Assembly: GCA_947303855.1 (NCBI GenBank)
Contig: CAMYZO010000026.1
Span: 1 to 38,281 of the forward strand
Reading direction: 5' to 3'
Origin: an uncultured Prevotellaceae bacterium
GTDB lineage: Bacteria; Bacteroidota; Bacteroidia; Bacteroidales; Bacteroidaceae
DNA: 38,281 nucleotides
Shown: in pieces, positions 33,186 through 38,281 of the stretch
Position numbering within the stretch: the stretch's first letter is position 1
Layout of the letters: each line of letters opens with the position of its first letter
The notes under the pieces: generated by a model
What the model was told of the DNA's origin: nothing
Seen by the model: the letters and a program-made list of their open reading frames with translations, nothing else
The model's database searches: none
Program-made: the position numbers and the translations under genes

Positions 33186-33706
33186 AGGCGTTTCATCTTG
33201 TTATAGAGTGTCTGACGGGTGATGCCTAACAGTTCTGCTGCCTGCGAGAGATTGCCGTGACAGCGGTCGATAGTACGACGAATATGGTCTTTCTCCATTT
33301 CGTCGAGCGTCACTATCTCGCTCTGCATTTCCAGCACGTCTTTCAATTTACGAACGAGTTCATCATTGTCCCACGGCTTGGTGATGAAGTCAGCGGCACC
33401 GCTCTTCAACCCTCTAACCGCTAATGACACATCAGCGTAGGCGGTCAGCAATACAACGGGAGTCTGCGGGTGCTGCTTACGGATGGTGCGAAGCCAAAAC
33501 AATCCTTCCTGTCCACTGTTCACGCCCAGCGAGAAGTTCATGTCTAATAGCACGATGTCTATCTCCTCCTGCGCCATCGTTTTCAGGATGTAGTCAGGCT
33601 GGTTCAGCGTCAATATACGTTCGAAGACACTATCCAACAGATAGCGCATCGCCGTCAAAATGGATGGGTTGTCATCAACCACTAATATCGTACCATATTT
33701 GTTCAT
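33182..33706 (-). CDS. NtrC-type response regulator without AAA+ domain (receiver + Fis HTH)
   Basis: 174 residues. Receiver 1-120 with Asp11/Asp12, phospho-acceptor Asp55 (VLLDMNFS), Thr88 (LLTAYAD) and Lys110 (ITKPWDND). Fis-type HTH at about 140-174 (IRRTIDRCHGNLSQAAELLG then ITRQTLYNKMKRL). The receiver style and HTH are those of NtrC-family efflux regulators, but the roughly 230-residue sigma54-activating AAA+ domain is absent, giving a RegA/ActR-like layout. It should therefore act at ordinary promoters, in line with the TAnnTTTG boxes nearby. ATG 33706 is chosen because the upstream codons lie in the promoter. Its likely targets are the palindromes at 33752-33768 and 37515-37531. Confidence 0.9.
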   Translation of the reverse strand: MNKYGTILVVDDNPSILTAMRYLLDSVFERILTLNQPDYILKTMAQEEIDIVLLDMNFSLGVNSGQEGLFWLRTIRKQHPQTPVVLLTAYADVSLAVRGLKSGAADFITKPWDNDELVRKLKDVLEMQSEIVTLDEMEKDHIRRTIDRCHGNLSQAAELLGITRQTLYNKMKRL

Positions 33707-33711
33707 GGGTG

Positions 33712-33719
33712 CAAAATTA
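33712..33719 (-). promoter_or_regulatory. -7 box of the response regulator-kinase operon
   Basis: The minus strand reads TAATTTTG, then CACCC and ATG, the same short leader as mnmA. The -33 region overlaps the GTCTAAAAATCATAC motif, so autoregulation is likely. Confidence 0.65.
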
Positions 33720-33727
33720 ATAATAAT

Positions 33728-33768
33728 CTGTCTAAAAATCATACGGAAGACTGTCTAATTATTAGACA
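33728..33768. promoter_or_regulatory. Response-regulator control region, copy 1
   Basis: Contains CTGTCTAAAAATCATACG (33728-33745) and the palindrome TGTCTAATTATTAGACA (33752-33768, 8-bp arms). Both recur with identical spacing at 37491-37531. It lies between the divergent regulator and tolC operons. Confidence 0.8.
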
Positions 33769-33793
33769 ATCTGCCTCTGGATGTGTTAAAAAC

Positions 33794-33825
33794 CTTGGAG
33801 CAAAGAAGCAAAAAACCTAATTTTG
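33794..33825 (+). promoter_or_regulatory. Promoter of tolC-hlyD
   Basis: CTTG (33794-33797), a 20-bp spacer and TAATTTTG (33818-33825). The palindrome centre is 34 bp upstream of the -33 box, a normal activator position. Confidence 0.75.
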
Positions 33826-33844
33826 CAAACAAAAGCAGCGAAAT

Positions 33845-35167
33845 ATGAAACGTCTGATAAGTTTATCATTCATCATTTATCATTTTTCATTTAGCGAAGC
33901 GCAGTCGTGGACGATGCAGCAATGTATGCAATACGCCGTGGAGCATAACCACGAGGTGAAGCGGACAGAGCTGGAACTCGACAACTACAAGGCGAACCGT
34001 ACAGGAGCCATTGGCCGTTTCTTGCCATCTTTAGATGCAGGCATTGGTGCGCAGTACAACTTCGGACGAGCCATCGACCCAGAGACGAACGGCTATACCG
34101 ACGTGAGTACCTTTTATAATGGCTACTCTCTGAGTGTTTCTCTGCCAGTTTTCGATGGATTCAGCCGTCTGCATGCACTAAAAGTTGCCAAAGCCAGCGT
34201 TCTCATGGGGCAATCAGCTCTTCGTCAGAAACAAGACCAGACGGCTCTCAATGTCATGCAAGCCTTCACCAACGTCGCTTATTACGAAGGACTGGTCAAG
34301 ATGGCTGAGGAGAAAGTGGAGGAAACAAAACTCTTGCTCCGTCAGACTCGTGTATTGGAAGAAGTTGGCCGCAAGATTCAGGCAGATGTGGCACAGGTGG
34401 AGTCACAACAAGCTGAAGCCGACTATGAATTGATTCGTCAGCAGAACCTCCTGGCTTCTGCCCTGCTGGAATTGAAGAAAGCGATGGCTTTCCCTATTGC
34501 AGATACGCTTTCGCTGGAAGTCCGTCGGGAGCAGACTCCAAGTCCGTCGGCATCAAACTCCGAGTCCGTAGCCTTCGGACTGGGATTGGCTCAGGAGCAT
34601 CCAGAACTATTGGCATCACGCTATCAGATGCAGGCCTCCAAACATGAGTGGCATCAGGCTCGTGCTTCATTGTTCCCCTCTCTCTCGTTGAGTGCGGGTC
34701 TGAACACCACTTACTATCATACGCTGCACTCCAACACAGGTCAGTCTTTCCACAACCAAATCAAGAACAATATGGGTGAGTATATTGGAGCTACGTTGAG
34801 CATCCCCTTGTTTAACCGTTTGCAGACTATCACCAGCATCCGCAAGGCAAAGAACAACTATCAGATAGCCCGTGAGAACTACGAGCAGAAGCAACTCGAA
34901 CTGGAGAAACTCTCTCGCGAGGCTTGGCAGGACTGGCAAGGTTATCAGAAACAGGCTGTGCAGATGGAGAAGAAGGTAGAAGCCGACTCTTTAGCCTATC
35001 AGCTGACGCGTCGCCAGTTTGAGGAGGGGCTCTCGACAGCCATCGACCTGCACACCACTTCCTCGCAGCTGCTGAACTCGAAAGCCACCCTGCTGCAATG
35101 CCAGCTGATGGCGATGGTCAAGGAACGCCTCGTGCGCTACTATCAAGGTGAGATAATATGGGAATAA
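33845..35167 (+). CDS. TolC-family outer-membrane efflux protein
   Basis: 440 residues. Signal peptide, then the two-fold TolC/OEP repeat: TMQQCMQYAVEHNHEVKRTE at the start of repeat 1, beta-strand YSLSVSLPVFDGFSRLHALK, long coiled-coil helices, then the second repeat with GATLSIPLFNRLQTITSIRK and a final coiled-coil. It forms the outer-membrane channel of a tripartite exporter with the HlyD-type adaptor that follows. The signal-peptide coding sequence is an AT-rich 'tcattcatcatttatcattt' repeat, unlike the rest of the gene. Regulated from the palindrome-bearing promoter upstream. Confidence 0.93.
   Translation: MKRLISLSFIIYHFSFSEAQSWTMQQCMQYAVEHNHEVKRTELELDNYKANRTGAIGRFLPSLDAGIGAQYNFGRAIDPETNGYTDVSTFYNGYSLSVSLPVFDGFSRLHALKVAKASVLMGQSALRQKQDQTALNVMQAFTNVAYYEGLVKMAEEKVEETKLLLRQTRVLEEVGRKIQADVAQVESQQAEADYELIRQQNLLASALLELKKAMAFPIADTLSLEVRREQTPSPSASNSESVAFGLGLAQEHPELLASRYQMQASKHEWHQARASLFPSLSLSAGLNTTYYHTLHSNTGQSFHNQIKNNMGEYIGATLSIPLFNRLQTITSIRKAKNNYQIARENYEQKQLELEKLSREAWQDWQGYQKQAVQMEKKVEADSLAYQLTRRQFEEGLSTAIDLHTTSSQLLNSKATLLQCQLMAMVKERLVRYYQGEIIWE
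33861..33893. repeat. AT-rich 'tcatttatcattt' repeat forming the tolC signal peptide
   Basis: Repeated 'tcatt'/'tcattt' units encode LSFIIYHFSF, the hydrophobic core of the signal peptide. Such units are familiar from Bacteroidetes intergenic DNA (recalled, not searched). Confidence 0.5.
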
Positions 35168-35233
35168 ATAGTCAAATGGCTAAATCGTTAAATAAATCGT
35201 AAATAGTAAACCGTTAAATAGTAAATAACAAAG
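35168..35233. repeat. AT-rich repeat between tolC and hlyD
   Basis: Imperfect 'aaatcgttaaat' and 'gtaaatagtaaat' units fill the 66-bp gap. They resemble the AT-rich insertion in mnmA. No promoter match is seen. Confidence 0.6.
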
Positions 35234-36487
35234 GTGGACAGAATAATTGAAAAGACAAAGTCGCAAAGACTGATGAAGTATTGGCCGTATGCTGTAGGTG
35301 GTGCATTGTTGCTGTTAATAATCTGTTGGCTGGTTTTTGGCAATCACGCTTCTACGCTGAAAGTCAATGCCGACGATCTGACAGTAAGCGAGGTAACGAA
35401 GGCTGAGTTCAAGGACTATGTGCGCACCAACGGACAGGTGCTGCCCATCCAGGTGGTGCAGATTTCGCCCGAGGAAGGCGGCATCGTGATGGAGAAGGTC
35501 GTCGAAGAGGGTTCGCACGTCAAGAAGGGCGATGTCATCGTTCGTCTGAGCAATTCGAACCTCGACCTTCAGATTCTGAATGCCGAAGCAGAACTGGCTG
35601 AGAAGCAGAACCTGCTGCGAAACACGCAGGTAGCCATGCAGCAAGACCGTCTGAACAACCAGACGGAGCAGGCACAGCTCGACATGGACACCCAGCGCAA
35701 GCAGCGCACCTTCGAGCAGAACAAGCGACTCTATCAGGAAAAGCTTATCAGTCGTGAAGACTACATCCAGTCGCAAGAGGACTACCAACTATCTGCCAAG
35801 AAACGCTCTTTGGTGTCAAAGCGCCTGAAGCAGGACAGTATCTATCGCACCGTACAGATGGACCAGATGGAGGACAACCTCGACAATATGCGCAAGAACG
35901 TGGTGCTGGTCCGTCAGCGCAAGGATAAGCTCGAAGTGCGGGCTAACATCGATGGTGAGTTAGGCCTGTTAGATGTAGAATTAGGTCAGAGCATCCAGCC
36001 CGGACAGAAGATAGGCCAGTTGAACGACCTCTCTGACTATAAGGTGCAGGCACTAATAGACGAGCACTATATCGATCGCGTGCGCCAAGGACTCACCGCC
36101 ACCTTTACCCGTGGCGACAAGCAGTATCAGTTGCAAGTTCGCAAGGTCTATCCAGAGGTTCGCGAGGGCAAGTTCCGTTGCGACTTCGTATTCCGAGGCG
36201 AAAGACCAGAGAACATCCGTACAGGCCAGACCTACTATATTGATTTGGAATTAGGCCAGCCCGAGCAGGCCGTCCTCATTCCTCGCGGCACATTCTTCCA
36301 GACCACAGGCGGCCAATGGATCTTTGTCCTCGATAAGAGCGGCTCGAAAGCCTATCGCCGTAACATCCGCATAGGCCGCCAGAATCCGCAGTACTACGAA
36401 GTTCTCGAAGGCTTGGAGCCGGGCGAGCGCGTCGTCACCAGCGGCTATGAGGCATTCAAGGACAATGAGGTGTTGGTGCTTAAGTAA
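35234..36487 (+). CDS. HlyD/MacA-family periplasmic adaptor of an ABC exporter
   Basis: 417 residues from GTG 35234, chosen because the opening MDRIIEKTKSQRLMKYWPYA fits remembered Bacteroidetes homologues; ATG 35273 is the alternative. Membrane helix about 18-36, lipoyl-like half (ISPEEGGIVMEKVVEEGSHV), coiled-coil hairpin about 110-230, second lipoyl half (VRANIDGELGLLDVELGQSI), then beta-barrel and membrane-proximal domains (VLIPRGTFFQTTGGQWIFVL, LEGLEPGERVVTSGYEAFKD). It links the TolC channel to a MacB-like permease. The final 120 residues are repeated at 116 positions in the chimeric ORF at 37635. A possible relic of a permease start follows the stop (GCTTCAAGACGG at 36533-36544, also in the real permease). 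Confidence 0.92.
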   Translation: MDRIIEKTKSQRLMKYWPYAVGGALLLLIICWLVFGNHASTLKVNADDLTVSEVTKAEFKDYVRTNGQVLPIQVVQISPEEGGIVMEKVVEEGSHVKKGDVIVRLSNSNLDLQILNAEAELAEKQNLLRNTQVAMQQDRLNNQTEQAQLDMDTQRKQRTFEQNKRLYQEKLISREDYIQSQEDYQLSAKKRSLVSKRLKQDSIYRTVQMDQMEDNLDNMRKNVVLVRQRKDKLEVRANIDGELGLLDVELGQSIQPGQKIGQLNDLSDYKVQALIDEHYIDRVRQGLTATFTRGDKQYQLQVRKVYPEVREGKFRCDFVFRGERPENIRTGQTYYIDLELGQPEQAVLIPRGTFFQTTGGQWIFVLDKSGSKAYRRNIRIGRQNPQYYEVLEGLEPGERVVTSGYEAFKDNEVLVLK

Positions 36488-36570
36488 GGATCCGATGAGG
36501 GAACAAGACCGTCAGAACTAATCCGGTAGAAAGCTTCAAGACGGAATAGAAGCCTTATCTCTGATGTCTT

Positions 36571-36609
36571 TCGGGCGGAATCTACCTGTTTTTGTTAGAT
36601 TTCGCCCGA
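36571..36609. terminator. 14-bp hairpin between hlyD and the phosphoribosyltransferase gene
   Basis: TCGGGCGGAATCTA pairs with TAGATTTCGCCCGA (one G-U pair) around an 11-nt loop. It probably ends the hlyD transcript although no T run follows. The stretch 36488-36570 holds nothing else recognisable. Confidence 0.6.
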
Positions 36610-36613
36610 AATG

Positions 36614-36645
36614 TTCGTTTATGTCAAACAATTGTTGTATCTTTG
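36614..36645 (+). promoter_or_regulatory. Promoter of the phosphoribosyltransferase-like gene
   Basis: TTCG (one mismatch to TTTG), a 20-bp spacer and TATCTTTG (36638-36645). ATG 36664 lies 18 bp downstream; the longer reading frame would start upstream of this promoter. Confidence 0.7.
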
Positions 36646-36663
36646 CAAACGGAACTGGATAGT

Positions 36664-37467
36664 ATGGGAGTATCATTTGACGAGACAGAGAAGAGGTTTG
36701 TGTTCGACTTCGAACATGATGGTGCTGATGACATAGTCAGCCTTACAGGTAATGGCTATCAGGTAAAGGCATTTGGCAAGTGCTTTTACTATGGTTATGA
36801 ATTCTCTGAGCAAGTGGAAAGTTCTGTGCGTACAGCATTTATCAAATATGTCAAGTTTACAAATGATTTACAGAACACCCCAAACTTGACAGACTTCATT
36901 AAAAACGCGATAGACAATCTTCATAAAAAGATTAATCTCTACAATTATGACATAGTGGTAATGCCCGAATCGTCGAGCAAGGTTAATCAGTACATGCTGC
37001 GCTATATCTACAGATTTGCCCAGCCCACTCTGTATAAGATGACACTTGTCAAGGCACTTCCTTCGAATATTTCATTCGATATGAAAGCCTACGAGAAACA
37101 ATATCTTGACGATATTCTGGAGAACGGGATGCCTCGTTATAGCCCAGCCGCTAAAGAGCAGGCCAAGGGTTCTATCAACGCGATGCTGGAGATGATTCAT
37201 CAGAAGGATTATTTCACGATTGCCAAGGATGTGAAAAAGAGTAGGCTACGTCCATATATCATGATCTTCCTGAGGTTTGAATCAGAAGAAGAACGTGAAC
37301 TTTGTTCCATGATTCGCCAGCAGAATGTGTTGGTGATAGATGATGTTACTACCAGTGGCTCTACCCTGAACGAGGTATTGCGCACGCTCCGTATTCTCAA
37401 CGAAGACAACGAAATCACCATCTTCAGCCTCATCGGGCGCAATGACTTGATGGCCGAGTCGATGTAA
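36664..37467 (+). CDS. Phosphoribosyltransferase-like protein
   Basis: 267 residues from ATG 36664 (MGVSFDETEKRFVFDFEHDG). Residues about 95-267 follow a type-I phosphoribosyltransferase pattern: YDIVVMPESSSKVNQYML as first strand and loop, a flexible hood region, and the PRPP-binding loop VLVIDDVTTSGST at 222-234. The N-terminal 90 residues are not recognised. The base and acceptor are unknown; such orphan proteins occur in salvage pathways, ComF-like systems and phage or defence islands. It has its own promoter, hairpins on both sides and AT-rich coding sequence, and interrupts an efflux locus. Its 3' end is copied at 32223-32253. It therefore looks like a cassette or an original neighbour of the duplicated locus. 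Confidence 0.75.
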   Translation: MGVSFDETEKRFVFDFEHDGADDIVSLTGNGYQVKAFGKCFYYGYEFSEQVESSVRTAFIKYVKFTNDLQNTPNLTDFIKNAIDNLHKKINLYNYDIVVMPESSSKVNQYMLRYIYRFAQPTLYKMTLVKALPSNISFDMKAYEKQYLDDILENGMPRYSPAAKEQAKGSINAMLEMIHQKDYFTIAKDVKKSRLRPYIMIFLRFESEEERELCSMIRQQNVLVIDDVTTSGSTLNEVLRTLRILNEDNEITIFSLIGRNDLMAESM

Positions 37468-37477
37468 TCCTATATGG
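37447..37477 (+). repeat. 31-bp segment shared with 32223-32253
   Basis: Covers the phosphoribosyltransferase stop codon and 10 bp downstream. The duplicated control region begins 13 bp further on. Confidence 0.75.
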
Positions 37478-37490
37478 CCTTCAGACAAGA

Positions 37491-37531
37491 CTGTCTAAAA
37501 ATCATACGCCAAAGTGTCTAATTATTAGACA
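37491..37531. promoter_or_regulatory. Response-regulator control region, copy 2
   Basis: CTGTCTAAAAATCATACG (37491-37508) and TGTCTAATTATTAGACA (37515-37531) repeat copy 1 exactly, with the same 6-bp gap of different sequence. No divergent regulator gene is present here. Confidence 0.8.
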
Positions 37532-37535
37532 ATCT

Positions 37536-37568
37536 GCATCCGCCAAAGTTAAAAACCTTGGCGGATGC
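37536..37568 (+). terminator. Hairpin overlapping the second efflux promoter
   Basis: GCATCCGCCAA pairs perfectly with TTGGCGGATGC around an 11-nt loop and is followed by GTTTTCTT. It lies 68 bp after the phosphoribosyltransferase stop and covers the -33 box of copy 2. Confidence 0.65.
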
Positions 37569-37588
37569 GTTTTCTTGACGTAATTTTG
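37557..37588 (+). promoter_or_regulatory. Promoter copy 2
   Basis: CTTG (37557-37560), a 20-bp spacer and TAATTTTG (37581-37588). The distance from palindrome centre to -33 box (34 bp) equals that of copy 1. Confidence 0.72.
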
Positions 37589-37634
37589 CAACAGGAATTA
37601 GAGTAAGAAGAAGAAGTATGAAGACAATTATTAT

Positions 37635-38126
37635 ATGGACGATGAATTGGAGAAATCATATCAGCAGGAACGTCTCTTCACCAAGCAGATTCTGTTGTTT
37701 TCCCTGTTGGCCATCCTCATCAGCATCATCGGTGTATTCGGCATGACAATGTTCGAAAGCGAATACCAGTTGCAAGTCCGCAAGGTCTATCCTGAAGTCC
37801 GTGAAGGCAAGTTCCGCTGCGATTTCATCTTCAGAGGCGAGCGACCCGAGAACATCCGCACAGGCCAGACCTACTACATCGACCTCGAACTGGGACAGCC
37901 TGAGCAGGCCGTCCTCATCCCTCGCGGCACGTTCTTCCAGACCACAGGCGGCCAATGGATTTTTGTCCTCGACAAGAGCGGACAGAAAGCCTATCGCCGT
38001 AACATCCGCATAGGCCGTCAGAACCCGCAGCACTACGAAGTCCTCGAAGGCCTGGAGCCAGGCGAGCGCGTCGTCACCAGCGGCTACGAGGCATTTAAGG
38101 ACAATGAAGTGTTAGTAATCAAGTAA
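37635..38126 (+). pseudogene. Chimeric ORF: MacB-like permease fragment fused to HlyD C-terminus
   Basis: 163 residues. Residues 1-43 (MDDELEKSYQQERLFTKQIL, then LLAILISIIGVFGMTMFESEY) match the last periplasmic segment and a following membrane helix of FtsX/MacB-type permeases, where the normal continuation is about RRKEIGIRKV. Here it switches in frame to YQLQVRKVYPEVREGKFRCD and the rest of the HlyD adaptor. The last 120 residues match HlyD at 116 positions, but the DNA differs at many silent sites, so the copy is old or came from a related locus. An upstream ATG (37618, MKTIII) opens a different 42-codon frame and looks like the relic of another gene start. The product has one membrane helix and only an adaptor tail, so it is probably non-functional, though it is still under the duplicated promoter. 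Confidence 0.75.
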
Positions 38127-38133
38127 AAACAAT

Positions 38134-38281
38134 ATGAAAGAAGTATTGAGAAACATCTGGTACATGGCACGCCGCTTCAAGACGGCAACTGTATTGAACT
38201 TTGTCGGGCTGACAGTGGCCTTTGCAGCCTTCTACCTGCTGATGACGCAAGTGGTGTATAACATTTCCTATAATTCGTGTA
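38134..38281 (+). CDS. ABC exporter permease, MacB/FtsX-like (N-terminal part)
   Basis: 49 codons visible before the window ends. MKEVLRNIWYMARRFKTATV followed by a first membrane helix (LNFVGLTVAFAAFYLLMTQV) is the standard start of Bacteroidetes MacB-like permeases with FtsX domains. It follows the chimeric ORF by 7 bp and would be read from the second palindrome-bearing promoter. The matching ATPase gene must lie off-window. It should complete the TolC-HlyD exporter. Confidence 0.8.
   Translation, partial: MKEVLRNIWYMARRFKTATVLNFVGLTVAFAAFYLLMTQVVYNISYNSC

Noticed and set aside
33793..33812. Possible sigma54 promoter (TTGGAGC...AGC) before tolC
   Set aside because: The GG to GC distance is 9 rather than 10, the site is not kept in the second control-region copy, and the regulator lacks the AAA+ domain. 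CTTG-N20-TAATTTTG fits both copies.
37618..37746. 42-codon ORF starting MKTIII ahead of the chimera
   Set aside because: After six codons it is an out-of-frame reading of the permease fragment; it is useful only as a relic of an earlier gene start.

Overview
The window is a piece of a Bacteroidetes chromosome, most likely Prevotella or a close relative. The evidence is: at least ten promoters of the Bacteroidetes type (TTTG, about 20 bp, TAnnTTTG); GH2/GH31 polysaccharide genes beside a hybrid-two-component-like sensor; Wzi-type and TonB-type outer-membrane barrels; a Por-tail-like C-terminus; DUF2723/GT117; and a Bacteroidetes-type MnmA. Most of the window is GC-rich and densely coded. Two stretches are visibly richer in A+T: 21.8-23.5 kb, and the 32-38 kb efflux locus.

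Layout. 1-8.6 kb (minus strand): a carbohydrate cluster with a LacI regulator, a membrane sensor, a PA14-containing GH31 alpha-xylosidase-like enzyme, and a GH2 beta-galactosidase-like enzyme cut by the window edge. This fits side-chain removal from xyloglucan-type oligosaccharides, but no SusC/SusD pair is in view. 8.8-10.7 kb: a Wzi-like barrel and a small lipoprotein. 10.7-21.7 kb: a PAS histidine kinase, a THUMP rRNA methyltransferase, a DPP-IV peptidase, a large outer-membrane barrel, purD, a multipass membrane protein and a DedA-family protein. 21.8-23.7 kb: a low-GC two-domain secreted protein and a 59-residue peptide. 23.8-29 kb: a GT117 glycosyltransferase, a NodB-type deacetylase and mnmA. 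29-32.2 kb: a debris-rich zone with a broken surface-protein gene, a VapBC-like toxin-antitoxin pair, a small basic protein and a frameshifted AraC-type regulator.

32.2-38.3 kb is the most unusual part. A sensor kinase and an AAA-less NtrC-type response regulator diverge from a tolC-hlyD efflux operon. The control region between them holds a 17-bp palindrome, a second conserved motif and a promoter. The same control region recurs about 3.76 kb downstream with identical spacing. There it precedes a chimeric ORF in which a MacB-like permease fragment is fused in frame to a second, silently diverged copy of the HlyD C-terminus, followed by the true permease gene. A phosphoribosyltransferase-like gene with its own promoter lies between the two copies, and the last 31 bp of that gene also occur next to the kinase. 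The simplest reading is an old segmental duplication or recombination of a regulated efflux locus, followed by decay of different parts in each copy.

A second theme is invasion of coding sequence by dispersed repeat-like sequences. GC-rich palindromes lie in frame in the DPP-IV, purD and mnmA genes, an AT-rich 'caatttac' repeat in mnmA, a 9-bp tandem repeat in the GT117 gene, and a 'tcatttatcattt' repeat in the tolC signal peptide. No tRNA, rRNA, CRISPR array or transposase gene was recognised.
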